A program made the translations under genes and the position numbers. Below the pieces are notes generated by a model that ran no database searches, was not told the origin of the DNA, and saw only the letters and a program-made list of their open reading frames with translations. From Sabellastarte sp. h YS-2021 (Eukaryota; Annelida; Polychaeta; Sabellida; Sabellidae), in NCBI GenBank assembly GCA_964017235.1, contig OZ024931.1, positions 137,394,033-137,458,032 of the forward strand: a stretch of DNA of 64,000 nt, given 5' to 3'. Positions 21,777-32,718 of the stretch are shown here, in pieces; position 1 is the stretch's first letter, and each line of letters starts with the position of its first letter.

Positions 21777-23313
21777 TCAAGGACAGAACAAGTTTCTGTA
21801 AGAAGACCATTGATTAGTAAATTTGTCAACCTTGTTAACCTCAATATTTAGATGATACTGATCTTCATATTGTTTCTGGAGCTTATTTTTCAGACCCTTA
21901 ATATTTGGGATATACTCATGTACTGCACTTGAGAAGATATAACTCTTTGTTACAGCTATAATCATATTAATTGGACAATAATTATTGTCTTTGTATAAAT
22001 AGCCTATAATGATCTTTTTTGGTGAAAAAGTTATTCTTTTATTTGTACATGAGTATATCCATAGCTCCAATGATTTCCATAAATTTACTATATGAGTACA
22101 GTAGACAAAAAGGTGCATGAGCGTTTCTGGCTCACATTGACATATTCTACAGGTGTTTGAATCTTCTATTGACATTTTGCATAATATATCCTTGGTGCCA
22201 AGTATTCTATGAATCAGTCTATACTGCAACCATATCAAGCAATTGTCTTGGACATTAAAGAATATCTGCCTAAAGACATTTTTCCAAGTTATCAATATTT
22301 AAAGTAAGATCTTTGTTCCATTTAACTTTATATTTGCATTCTACTTGATGTGTGTTAATCATATTGTAGATATTCTTGCAACCCTGTTTACAGTTAAGTA
22401 ACACAGAAATGTGATGAGGAATAAAAGGTCGTGAAAAGGAGGATTTTTTGGTTATCAAAAAGGCATTATTCATTAAAAATCTTTTCACAGTTGTGAATTT
22501 GGAAGTAGTCTAAGAAGTTATTGACACAAAAATTATATTTGCTTTCCAGTTCCTCTCTTTTTAGAATCTAAAAATCTGAATTAACAATATGCCCAATAAC
22601 CGAAATTCCATTGAAATTCCAATACTTTTTGAATAGGTTACTATTTGCTAGTTTACTATTGAACCAGAGAGGAGTATTAAAAATATCAGATTCAGTTTTT
22701 AATTGACACAACTTATAAACATTGTTCCATATGTAAAAAATTTCTTTCCAAAAATCATTTGAAATTTTATCTTTAACCTTAGTCCCCCAAAAGGGACCAT
22801 ATTCTATCAACTCTCTTGAGGAACAATAAGAAGATTCAAACAACATTACCCATGGTCTAGTAGGTGAGACTATAATTCTTCTAATCCAAGAACATTTCAG
22901 GGAGTATATAAAATTGGCTATGTTTGGCATTTTCAGCCCACCATTGACCTTATTCAGGGATAAGATCCCACGCTTAATCTTTTCAGGTTTGTCATCCCAA
23001 ACAATTTATATAGTTTTTTATTCATGTTTTCACAAAAGTTGTTTCCGGGTAGTGGAATTGACATAAATAGATGATTAAGCTGAGATAGTAATAAGGATTT
23101 AATAACTGTGATTTTACCTAAAGGAGTTAAGTATCTTTTCTTCCAGGTTCCTATGGATTTTTCGATTTTTACAATAGCATTGCCATAATTAATCTGTGTT
23201 TTATTAGATAGGTTTAGATAAAAAATTATTCCTAACAATGAAAAATTGCTACTATCCCAGTTTAGTGATTTACCACAGTCTAGTTTCTCTTTGCAAAACT
23301 TTTTTTTTGCCAA
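21777..23313 (-). pseudogene. L1-like ORF2 C-terminal region (thumb and zinc knuckle)
   Basis: Four open pieces (22954-23313, 22568-22930, 22270-22488, 21777-22295) continue the protein after the RT in alternating frames. The first has SSNFSLLGIIFYLNLS and WKKRYLTPLGKITVIKSLLL, the usual block behind the RT. The last has LIWLQYRLIHRILGTKDIL and an intact knuckle CRICQCEPETLMHLFVYC (CX2CX8HX4C). These domains bind template RNA. The breaks make translation of the whole impossible. Confidence 0.85.
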
Positions 23314-24730
23314 TCCAAATCACCTTAGTTTTAGATAAATTCATTTTTAAGCCTGACAATGATCCAAAAACTTCTAGTACATTCATTGTATTTTGCAAGG
23401 AGCTCTCTGAACCGTCCATAAACAATGTTGTGTCATCGGCAAATTGGGAGATTTTGAATTTGTCTGATCCAATTTTGATCCCGTGAATGTTTTTATTTGT
23501 TAATATCATTTCACACAGTACTTGTGCACATATGATAAACAGGTAAGGCGCAATTGGATCACCCTGCTTACATCCTCTTTTAATTGGGAAGAAATCTGAT
23601 AATACACCCACTTGCAATATTGCAGCCGATATATCAGAATTAAAAATGTTAATCCATTTTATAAATTTATTACTGAAATTGTAATGTTTTAGGACTGTAT
23701 ACATAAATTTCCATGAGATCGAGTCGAAAGCCTTTTCGAAATCAATTAACATAAGTAGTCCATTTTTCTGCTTATTTTCTGTGTAATTCATGATATCGTA
23801 CACTAGTCTTGTGCTTTCCCCTATAAATCTTCCTTTTAGAAATCCTGTTTGACAGTCGGAAATTAACTCAGGGAGAACCTTTTTCAATCTGGTAGCAATT
23901 ACACTTGTAACCATCTTATATAATACACTTGTTAATGAAATCAGTCTCCAATTTTTCAAATCATCCCTTGGCTTATTTCCTTTCGGCAAACAGCTGATCA
24001 CTGTTTGACGGAGACTTGGAGGTAAAGTTCCTTCCTGGTAACTCTCATTAAATGCCCTTAGTATAAAAATTTGTAAGTCTTTCCAAAACATTTTGTAAAA
24101 TTCAGCCGGAAAGCCATCTAAACCAGGTGTTTTATTGTGTTTCATTGTTTTTAATACATTACTTAATTCTGTAATAGTCAAGGGACCATTTAAGCTATTT
24201 GATTCTTCAGGAGAAAGTTTCTTTGAATTTGATAGGAGGTTATCTAGATCAATCGTATTTTCTTCATTGATATCTTTGCAAGAGAATAAATCTGCATAAA
24301 AACGCTGAACTTGGTTAAGAATGTCTTTTTGGGTATTTACAATTTCTCCATTTTTCATGGTAGCTTTTTTAATGGTCTTATCAATGTATTTAGCCTTTTC
24401 TAAATTGCAAAAGAACTTGGTAGGTTTTTCATTTAATATTAAATTTTGTACTCTGGATCTTATCATAAAGCCCTGTAATTTCGAATTTCGAATTTCTTGG
24501 AGTTTTTCTTTTTTGGAGTTAATTAGCTCTAAATTATCTTCCTTTTCTTGATTTTCAAGATTTTCGATTTCTTCACACAATTTCTTTTCTTGCTCATTAT
24601 GTAGCTTTTTGACTCGACTTGAAAATTTTATAGTGTTGCCTCTTATATTTAGAAGGAGCATTTCAAGAAACATTTTATCTGAGATTGTAAATTTGATTTC
24701 TTTATTTTCTATTTTATCTATATTATCCAA
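23270..24730 (-). pseudogene. L1-like reverse transcriptase (486-codon open segment)
   Basis: All main RT blocks are visible: NKTPGLDGFPAEFYK, NWRLISLTSVLYKM (Leu where NWRPISL is usual), DCQTGFLKGRFIGES, motif A LLMLIDFEKAFDSISW, motif B GCKQGDPIAPYLFIIC, and the catalytic QFADDTTLFMDG. GLKMNLSKTK follows. A charged coiled-coil-like stretch fills the first 120 residues. The frame is lost just after the active site at a run of nine A (T9 at about 23302-23310 on the plus strand). A single homopolymer error could cause that break, so sequencing error is possible. The catalytic residues are intact. Confidence 0.93.
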
Positions 24731-24768
24731 TCGATATATTGGAATAGCATATTGTTTTTTTACTTCAG

Positions 24769-25490
24769 TTATACAATTTTAACACAATTTAGGTAATCAG
24801 GGTCTTTTAATAAACTACAGTTCAAGCGCCAAATGCCTTTACCTTTTGTAAATGAATTCAGGACTAAATCTAATTCTATTGTAGAATGATCACTTCTGTA
24901 ACCGGGTAGTATCTTACAGGACTGAATTAAATCCATTAAACTGTTTGTGCCAATAGCATAGTCCAGTCGGGCTTGCTTTATGGGATTTCTTCTTCTCCAA
25001 GTAAAACGTGTTGCTTCTGGATGTAATTGTCTAAAAATGTCTGTGAGGGTATTTTTATCCATGGTTTCTAAAAGGGTTGCTCTGGCCTTTGGGTTGTTTA
25101 CCTTTGAATAATTTTTTGAGTCTAATTTAGGATCGAGAACTAGATTTAAATCGCCGCATAATAGGCAATAAGTTTCCAATGATTGTTCAACACAATCTGC
25201 AATTTTTTTGAAAAAAGATGGATTATCTATGTTTGGACCATATATATTAATTAACCTCAAACTAACTTCTCCTAGATACAAATCTAGAACTAATAAGTTA
25301 CCTGCATTATCACTGGTTACTTGTTTTTCCTAAATTCAAAGTTTTTTTAACAAGATAAGGACACCTCTGGAATTTGTTTTGTTACCCTCTATGAATATTT
25401 CGCATTGTGGAAAGGTGGTCCTTAAACTATGCATATCTGCACTTGTTTTTCACAAATTAACTATGCATATCTGCTCTTGTTTTTCACAAA
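24769..25490 (-). pseudogene. L1-like endonuclease domain
   Basis: The open segment 24769-25281 contains the endonuclease/exonuclease/phosphatase motifs in order: LINIYGPN, CGDLNLVLDPKLD, FTWRR with RLDYAI, and the catalytic YRSDHSTI near its end. Upstream, in another frame around 25300-25480, IEGNKTNSRGV and LILLKK extend the domain toward its N-terminus. The enzyme nicks target DNA to prime reverse transcription. The N-terminal catalytic Asn/Glu region is not recognisable, and a 35-bp tandem duplication lies within this part. Confidence 0.85.
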
Positions 25491-25496
25491 TTAACT
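25423..25496. repeat. Tandem duplication, period about 36 bp
   Basis: AACTATGCATATCTGC(A/T)CTTG, then TTTTTCACAAATT, is repeated back to back. It lies in the endonuclease part of the LINE and breaks its reading frame. Confidence 0.85.
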
Positions 25497-25554
25497 TTAA
25501 TTTGGTGTTGAGATACAAGTTGGGGTAACTTGTTGATATGTTTTTTTTTCACAA

Positions 25555-26760
25555 ATGCTGCCTCGAAAAAGAATAAGGGGTCCTAAAAAGGAGAGAAAAA
25601 GGAGAGGGAGGAGGAGCGATTAAACTACACACTCAGCAAAGGAGAGAGTTGCTGAAAAGTGTGCAAGGGCAGACACGAGTGACAAAAAAATAAACACAAA
25701 GGGAGGAGGAGAGGCGGGCACATTTCAACTGTAATGCACCGGATTAAATCTAGGCATACATGAAGTGGTATATGATGAACATTTACTTTAGAGATCTCGA
25801 GGCTATTGTGGACTTTTTCAAGAATCATGAGAAGCTCTACAACAAGACCAATGAGCACTTTAGGGATAAGGTCAAGAAGGAATGCCTGTGGAAGAGATTT
25901 ATCAACGGAAAGTTATCTGTCAAATTATGCTATACAAAGGACTGTCTACTGTAAACTCACCCAGTCCAAGTCTGGCAAGGCTCTCAAGAGAATGACAGAG
26001 AGGCAGAACTGAAATAAGGATAACTTTAACTTCTGAAAGATATGCATCAGACAAAGGGGACTCAGACAATCTTCAGCCTTCAGCATGTGATCAAACACCA
26101 TAATACAGTGTTCACTTACATGCCCCAGCACGGTTTCACAGTATTCGACAGTCAACCAGTTTGCACATATGAAAATTATGCTGTCATCTTTGTGTGGGCC
26201 AAGACAGGAGACCATCAGAAGAGCCTTCTGCAACTACCTGGTCTCTGAGGTTGAGGCCTTGAAGATTAAAACTTTTTAAGATTCAGAAACAAGGCTGTGA
26301 AACGTTTAAACAGCATTCAGAGCAGGAGAGAAGAAAAGAACCGTCAGCCCAAGCAATCAAAGCAACCTACACTTTCTAGGAGCTCCAGTGCAACTTTCAC
26401 ATGTGTGCCACAGACTAATAAGACACATATGTGTAACAGCCACAGCAGCCAGCACCAGTTGGTTGGGAATACATATTAACTATTGCAGAGGGATGCTAGC
26501 AAGCCAGGTCATCCAGCTAGCTCAGGAGAGCCAAGTGGCACCCAGAGCACAACAACAACCCAAAAGGCAGCTTGTTGACTTCCTTGTTCTTGACAACCAA
26601 CAGGCCGGATCCTAAAGACAACTTACTTTCACACTGATCCCATGAAGCACTTCAACCCATCATCAGTTGCCTCAGCCACAGGTGAAAAAAATCACACAAC
26701 ATATCAGAACTCTTTGGGTATCTACAGTCTGTCATGAGCTACCAGCTTTTTATCTTTTAA
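25555..26760 (+). pseudogene. MADF/Myb-SANT-like protein of a Harbinger element
   Basis: An ATG at 25555 opens a very basic stretch, LPRKRIRGPKKERKRRGRR, resembling a nuclear localisation signal. A MADF-like domain follows near 25780-26010: IVDFFKNHEKLYNKTNEHF, then KECLWKRF and LTQSKSGKALKRMTERQN. After about 26180 come KTGDHQKSLLQ and a basic segment SRREEKNRQPKQ, then a Ser/Thr/Gln-rich tail. Several stops and frame changes break it. The same tail organisation recurs in units A and C at 32.6 and 48.0 kb. The protein is expected to guide transposase to element ends or the nucleus. Confidence 0.65.
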
Positions 26761-26858
26761 GGTTTATAAATTTGGAGTTTCAATGTGGGACATTTTTGCA
26801 GAACTTGTGCTGAGGGACTTGAGAATTGGTTGGAAATAGTTTTGTTTGAATGTATTCA

Positions 26859-26892
26859 ATGTTTTTTTTTTTTTTTTTTTTTTGGGGGGGGG
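26859..26892. repeat. Homopolymer T tract followed by G tract
   Basis: About 23 T are followed directly by about 10 G. The lengths are likely unstable and error-prone. There is no adjoining LINE or SINE end on either side, so it is not an obvious retroposon tail. Confidence 0.9.
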
Positions 26893-26959
26893 GATTTCCT
26901 GGGAGCAACACCAGCTTAAAAGTTCTTGGAATAATTGGGTAGTCCTGATGGATGCCATA

Positions 26960-28190
26960 TTCTTCTATCTCCAGCGTAGTTTCCATCAGTGATCCTATCC
27001 TCCTGCCCAGACAATGCACCAAGATGATTGAGGTAGTCATTCAGTGGGTCTTGTGGATGTCTGACCTACCTCATAGGATTCCTGTAGTTGTCATCTGGCC
27101 ATACACCATCTGTTCATTTTGTAGGGCTACTACATTTGCTGGAGTAGGTGCCCAGTCTGCACCACCTGGTGTGTCCTCACCATGTTTTGCAACACCACAC
27201 ATGTTAACACAATGCTTCTGACAACTTTGGCCTTGATCCATGGTGCCCGGTAGTACCCTGAATATGCCCTCTCATTTCTCTACCACCATTCTGCCTCTGG
27301 AGTTCCTGTAGTTTGCTATTCTCTCTTCTCATGTGAGTTGCCTTCTGTCGTAGGGTTTCACCATTCATGACATTATGTCAAAGGTGTCCTCCACCTGTTA
27401 AAACTAGTGCAAATCTGCTCCTCTAACCTTCAGAGATTCAGGTATTGGAAGCCCCAAGTTGCCATCCTTGATATTATTCTTCAAATTGCTTTGTTTAAAA
27501 ACTGTGCATCTAATGCAGATCCACTTGACCCAGCATCTAACTAAAGGAATCTGTATTCTGTGTTGACCAGAGCTAACAACACCAGGGAAAAGAGGCCCTT
27601 ACAGTTGTAATCTTCACTCCCAGTTTTTTTCATTCTTTTCATGGGAATATGGTTCCCATCTCATACCCCAACAGCAAGGGGGATATTACATTTGGTTTTG
27701 ACCTTCTCATCTACCCTTTGCCAGTCTTCAGAGTCAGTATGGCAGATCAAATACTCTTCCTAGAATTCAGCAAGGATGGTTTGACAGACAACATGGACAT
27801 ATTTACAGATGGTGGTTTTGCCAACCAGCCAGTGATACAGTAAAGAAGTGTATCTCTCCTGTTACCTAAAGTCTCAGTGTTATTGCCAGTTTCAATTCAA
27901 CTTCTAAGGGCTTCCTAAAAATGGTGACTGGTTTCTAGATGTGCTCGTGTATGCATTCTATAATGATGTCAGAAAGGCAGGTGGCATTCTCAAAAAAAAT
28001 GGTAGCATGGGATATAAGTCTGTATTGAATAGGCCAGGAGGATTCTGTAACATCCTATTTCTTTTTTGTAAAGTATCCTGGGCATGGCACAGGAGTTTGG
28101 TGGCTTTCTTCTTCTCCTGGGTGGTAGTCGTAGCTGTGACGAAGGAGCTGTCTGTCGGGCAGGTGCTCTTCCTGATTTCAGATGTGTCCC
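26960..28190 (-). pseudogene. PIF/Harbinger DDE transposase
   Basis: The minus strand reads like a HARBI1-type transposase. A region ending LKLAITLRL comes first, followed by LVGKTTICKYVHVVCQTIL and HTDSEDWQRVDEKVKTKCN. The catalytic triad can be placed: first Asp in a DGNHIPMKRMKKTGS block (usually DGKHI), second Asp in LVNTEYRFLWLDAGSSGSAL, and Glu in MVVE at about 27278-27286. VKPYDRRQLT and ERIANYRNSRGRM fit the blocks between them. In-frame stops (for example before DGNH and after VVE) inactivate it. The family transposes by cut-and-paste, usually with 3-bp target duplications. Confidence 0.85.
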
Positions 28191-28609
28191 TGCATATCAA
28201 AATGAAAATGTTAAACTCAATAAAAATACCCTAAGCTTCTGTAGAACCTCTCTTTGATGTATAGCTGGCATCTTTGCAGTGACAAATGATGATTTATAGT
28301 GGGCTTTATAGTGTTGGTTTGATCCCGACTCATGATCCCAACTCTAGAAATTACTCAGTCCAGTTTCGCTGGTTTAATACACTGCTGCAGTTGATACCAA
28401 GTCAGGTCTGATCTGAATCTTTGTCCCCGATCCTCAAATGTGCTAATGGACCCTAAAGTCGCTAAGTGTTTGTTAAGTTTAGTTCCTGTGGAACAGACCC
28501 ATAGGATATCCTTAATATGGGTTTAAATATATTCCTGTTCACAAACCCAGAATTAATCAGTCCAGTCAAAGTCAATTGAAGAAAAGCTCCAGTTCTGTCT
28601 GCTTGTCAG

Positions 28610-28790
28610 TACAGCTTGATGTAAACTGAGACGGATTGTATGTTAGGGTTTACAGCTTGTCTTGTTGGTTTCCCATTTAGTCATGGAAAAAAACATCCTG
28701 ACCACAAGTCAGGTTGGGATCTTGATTCAGACAAGACGAGATGTACTATGACCTGTTGGGGATATGCAACCGACCCAAACTTTCTGTGCA
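28610..28790 (+). repeat. Unclassified dispersed repeat, copy 2
   Basis: This partner of 6150-6345 reads GGGTTTACAGCTTGTC, then TTTCCCATTTAGTCATGG, then CAGACAAGACGAGATGTAC and TATGACCTGTTGGGGA. The two copies share block order and orientation. Confidence 0.6.
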
Positions 28791-29379
28791 CTTTTTCTGT
28801 CGATCCCTGAGTTTTGAAACCATTGCTACAATCATCAAGTCTCTATTATAGGGTTCGATCCAGTAAAACAACCCAAATACAATCCATTTCCAAAATAATA
28901 TGAGGTAAACATATGACAAAAATATGTTAAGAAAAGAAAAAACAGTGCAAGTAATCATTATTTTGAAATATAAAGGTAGAAAAAGGTACATATATTTGCA
29001 GATAATAATTTAAAACATGAAAAAGCGTTTTACTTGGCCACATAATAGTCAAATTCTCAGCCAGTTTCAACAGAGAGACTTCTGGGAAAAAGGGATCAAG
29101 TGTTGATCAATCAAAAGCCGATTAATTAGGTCAAGGACAGTCAAAAACATTTGGATCCCATCATTTGATAATTTTTCTTAGCTTTTGAAACCCATAAGCA
29201 AATTTTTGTCTGGGAAAAAGATAGATAAAATGTAGTTTTTATTATTCCAATTGCAGGGTTAACAAAGAAATTAGTTACAATAACTTATTATAAGATTAAC
29301 GTTTACAACAATCTACTATTTACAGAAATAAGCTTTTTGCATAACACACATCTTTTATCAAATATAATTATCAAAGACT

Positions 29380-29780
29380 ATTTTGCTCTGAAAATACTCT
29401 AGATACTTCATTTTGAAGATTGAATATATTTAATCAGAGTTTTTATGTTCACAACTGAAGGTATTTTGTTGATAATATTGCAAGATTTAAAGGCCAGTAC
29501 TGATTGTCTATTTCATGGAATCCTAGTAGATTAATTAATTTTAAAAAGTTAACAGCTATTCCAGTTTTCATAAATATCCACTGCTTAAAGTTTGACTACA
29601 GTTTCACTACTCTATCGCACTCACAAATACTAGTGTATAACTGTTTCTCGGGAGCTGTTCCAGAATACACACAAATTACTGTCAGTTTTCTCTTGTACAG
29701 ATAATCCCTTGATGGCAAAATATTAAATAAAATCTTATATTGTAGCCTAATTGTAGAATTATACAACACAGACTTACAAC
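29380..29780 (-). mobile_element. L1-like LINE C-terminal fragment
   Basis: With frame changes, the minus strand reads LQYKILFNILPSRDYLYKRK, then KQWIFMKTG and LINLLGFHEIDNQYWPLN. This follows the same block order as the C-terminal part of the 21.3-kb LINE (LQYRLIHRILGTKDIL, then LWIYS and IIGYLYKDNNYCPIN). Only the region downstream of the RT is present, as in a 5'-truncated insertion. Confidence 0.6.
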
Positions 29781-29888
29781 AAGCCTTAAATACAAGTTTC
29801 CATGTTTGTGCTCATTATCTGATTCACGTAAAACTTTCCCTGTTTAATTCTACATGATGTCAGAATAGGCTTTGTCACTAAACATTTT

Positions 29889-30126
29889 TGGGGCCACGGT
29901 GGCAGAGTGGTAACACTCTCGCCTCCCACCTCTGAGGCCGGGGATTGATCCACGTACGGGCTCAAGTGGGAAAGCTGGTAGTTGCTTGCCGTTGGTCGGC
30001 AGTTTACAGTACACAACCCTAGTGAACTCTATGTACTAGTTTCCTCTGCCCTTCCAACTACCCCTCGTGATATGACCTGTACAGTGTTGAAAGCGACGTT
30101 AAACCCCAAATAAACAAATAAACAAA
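29889..30126 (+). mobile_element. tRNA-headed SINE, best-preserved copy
   Basis: The head GGGGCCACGGTGGCAGAGTG contains the A-box, and the B-box-like GGGATTGATCCACG lies near 29940. The body contains a CCCCTCGTGATATGACCTGT stretch, and the tail reads GACGTTAAACCCCAAATAAA plus (CAAATAAA)n. It is the same family as 2333-2551 and as the minus copies at 37244, 46375 and 55986. The tail type is what I would expect of molluscan SINEs. Confidence 0.85.
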
Positions 30127-30392
30127 CACTAAATATTTTATGTAGAGTTCTACATGTACTTCCCCTCCGTGGACACTTCAAGTGAAATGGATGAAAAGGT
30201 TGAGTGCTAGCAAAAGAACAGCCTTTTTGTTGGTTTTGATAAAGTTTTAAGAAATAATTTAATTCTGTAATAGTAAAAAATGTTGGTAGTTATTTTAAAT
30301 ATTTGTTCAATATCTTCATGTTTTATTATTTAGCCATTTAAAAGAAGTAGATTTGTACAATTTTTGTGTTAGTTTTAAGAACTAAATCATTT

Positions 30393-30419
30393 AGCACGAG
30401 CCTCAAAAGAGCTCGTGCT
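30393..30419. repeat. Perfect 9-bp stem hairpin
   Basis: AGCACGAGC and GCTCGTGCT are separated by nine nucleotides. It lies just upstream of the 5S-derived SINE and could be part of its left end. There is no independent evidence of function. Confidence 0.6.
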
Positions 30420-30429
30420 TCTACAGAAC

Positions 30430-30590
30430 ACTTCTTTTGTGTCTGGACTTTGATGAAATTGGATATGTTAGTACTTAAATGGGTGACCATCTGAGTTCTG
30501 CACCAGCTGTGGGATGTGTCTAAGAATTTCCCCCAGTCTTTCGTAAATTCTAGTGCACTACTCTTGTCTATGATGGCTTTGCACTCGTTC
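30430..30590 (+). mobile_element. 5S-rRNA-derived SINE, copy 1
   Basis: GTTAGTACTTAAATGGGTGA CC matches the 5S rRNA segment that holds the internal promoter C box (GTTAGTACTTGGATGGGTGA). The 3' body, CCAGCTGTGGGATGTGTCTA through CTAGTGCACTACTC, is shared with the element at 59075-59235 but is not part of 5S rRNA. A shared non-5S tail behind a 5S-like head defines a SINE family of the 5S-headed type. The upstream 5S half is poorly preserved. Confidence 0.7.
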
Positions 30591-30592
30591 TA

Positions 30593-30958
30593 TGGGACCA
30601 AAACAACTTTGGGCCTTGTTTGTAAGGGAACTACAATATTCAAATATCCTTTGCCAGAATGAATTTTGTATTTTTGGCTTTAAAATGATACCATATCTAC
30701 CACCAAGCTGTATTAGGTTATTTAAGTCCTTTAAAGTTGATGAAAGCAGACTTGATGAAAGCAGACTTCACCACTGAATAATTTTCACGGGACCAAAACA
30801 CCTTTTGGTCTTGTTTGTAAGAGAACTACAATATTCAAACTTCCTTTGCCAGAATGAAGTTTGTATGTTTTGCTTTAAAATGATACCATATTTACCACCA
30901 AACTTTATTGGGTTATTTAAGTCTTTTTAAGTTGAATGAAGCAGACTTCACCACTGAA
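30593..30958. repeat. Tandem duplication, two copies of about 180-195 bp
   Basis: GGGACCAAAACA begins both copies (30595 and 30791), which then run through GAACTACAATATTCAAA and TTTGCCAGAATGAA to GCAGACTTCACCACTGAA. The first copy also contains a small internal repeat, GATGAAAGCAGACTT. Confidence 0.85.
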
Positions 30959-32602
30959 ATTCCATTTGTATGAAAATTCTTTTGACCCAATTTGTTTTCA
31001 AGGCTTTCTTAAAATGATATATATTCACCATTTTTAACCCTTCAATAGAAAAATTCTGACAATAGTTGTTTTTTCATGGTGTTATTTTTTTATTTTTCGA
31101 TTTAGTAATTTTAAATTTTATTTTTTCAGAAATCCTTGTTTAGTTAATTTCTTCTATTTTGCTTCAATCTTTCAAAAAGTCCAATCTTAATAGAGTAAAT
31201 TCCGTATTTCCCTAGTCTAACCTGACTAAAAAGATACATTTAATATTTTTCTCTAGACAGTCTTTTTTGCCTGTTCATATTAGTTTTGTATTTTTATTTA
31301 TTTTAAGGCCAGAATAATTTCCATAGATTTCAAAAATATTTATGACTGGCCGAAGAGAACCATATGTCTCCTTATTATTGTTAAACATCATTGTCCATTT
31401 TATGAAGCTGTGACTATAACCAAAGATTAGAAGGTATTGTACAAAAATTCCAGGATATCAAATAAAATGCCTTTTTAAAGTTGAAGAGCATTATCATACC
31501 TGCTGATTTTTTCTTTTTCCTGCAATATGCATTAAATTATAAGTTAGTCTAGTATTGCCACTAATCTGTCTACCGTATAGGGGATTAACTGTTGACCTGG
31601 CACCAACCCTGTCAATTTTTCCTGGGTTTTATACTTGAAAATCGGATCATTTGTGAAAGACAGCTCCTACATTTCTTCCCTGTGAGCAGTTTCTCTACAC
31701 ATTCATATCAAATAAATCCTAGCCTCTGAGAAATACCCAATTCTTAATGTAAGGATAAAACATGCAGCACTTCTAGTCGTGTGATGGGATTTAATTACTA
31801 ATTGACCTAATTTTAGATTTGTTGATTGGTAGATGCTTGATCCCTCTTTTTTCCAGAATCTACTGCATGGAAAATAGTCTGGAAATACCGACTGCAAGTC
31901 TGGTCATGGTGAGTCGATAAACTTACCCAATGTTGTCAATTTTTTCACTATGATTTTGCTCGATGATATGCAACTTTTCTGTTGTACCTCTACAGCTTGT
32001 CTACAGCTTGTCTTCAAATGGATAAAAACAAGGTGGTGGAAGACGGACCAAGATTTTTCCGGCACTTTTGGATTCTTGCCCCCTACCCCTGACTCAGTTA
32101 ACCAGCCCTTAAGTCCCAGGGTCGTTTGGAGAGTCGACTCCAGTAGAACACCCCATTAGTTTCCAGTGAATAGTGTTTTTAAAGAGCTTACTTTAGCTGA
32201 CTGGATCTAGATACTGTAACCAAAATTCTGATTTTACGCCACCAGGTGAATAAACTCTACGGCCAGTTGCTCTCTTTATGCCAAATACACTTCATGCCAA
32301 ACAACTGACAGGTTTCATGGTGTTCAAATGGAATCAACTGTCTTCTTCTTGTGGCTTGTTGGATTTAAAATCAGCTGGTGTAAAAGCTGAGTTGGCACAC
32401 AAATTGCATCATTTTTATTTTCAACACCAACAGATGACAAGTGGCAGTGTAGATGTAGTCTTCAGCTGTTTTAAAAGAAAGTTAAGGTTTGGTCCACAGA
32501 TATAGCTGCTAGGCTTTTTGGTTAAAATGTTACTGCATAATGGGTCCTAAGATGGCAAGAAAGAATCAAAAGAAGACAGAAGTCCCCACAAACACATCTG
32601 CA

Positions 32603-32718
32603 GAATTTGAATTGCGGGATACAGTTACAGGGATATAGGAAGTGCAGTGCTAGTGGAGACTAATCTATTGACTGGTCTCTGCAGATACAGAATGCATGGA
32701 GACCAGGATTTATTCCAA
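32603..32718. repeat. 117-bp junction repeat R, copy in unit A
   Basis: The stretch GAATTTGAATTGCGGGATAC to ACCAGGATTTATTCCAA occurs here, at 42084-42200, 46784-46900 and 47959-48074. In the second and third places it sits exactly at the join between link and unit start. Confidence 0.9.

Larger units (their letters stand above)
21310..25500 (-). mobile_element. L1-like LINE, near full-length ORF2, frameshifted
   Basis: On the minus strand an apurinic-type endonuclease, an RT and a C-terminal zinc-knuckle region lie in the correct order and spacing for ORF2 of an L1/Tx1-like non-LTR retrotransposon. The 3' end is the T-run followed by TATATTTTTATTTCTTTT (plus strand) at about 21316-21341, shared with the remnant at 11.8 kb. 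The 5' end stops near 25500, within or before the endonuclease start, so the copy is probably 5'-truncated. At least four frame changes separate the open segments. No ORF1 was found. Confidence 0.9.
25555..28200. mobile_element. Two-gene PIF/Harbinger element (decayed)
   Basis: A plus-strand MADF-type DNA-binding protein and a minus-strand PIF/Harbinger DDE transposase lie tail to tail. Autonomous Harbinger elements typically carry exactly such a pair, one Myb/MADF-like protein and one transposase. I could not find the terminal inverted repeats, which should flank about 25.5 and 28.3 kb. The left edge abuts the 5' end of the L1-like LINE. A run of T23 followed by G10 at 26859-26892 lies between the two genes. 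Confidence 0.75.

Noticed and set aside
26859..26892. Poly(A) tail of a retroposon in minus orientation
   Set aside because: No retroposon body lies next to it, and the G run that follows is not expected of a tail.
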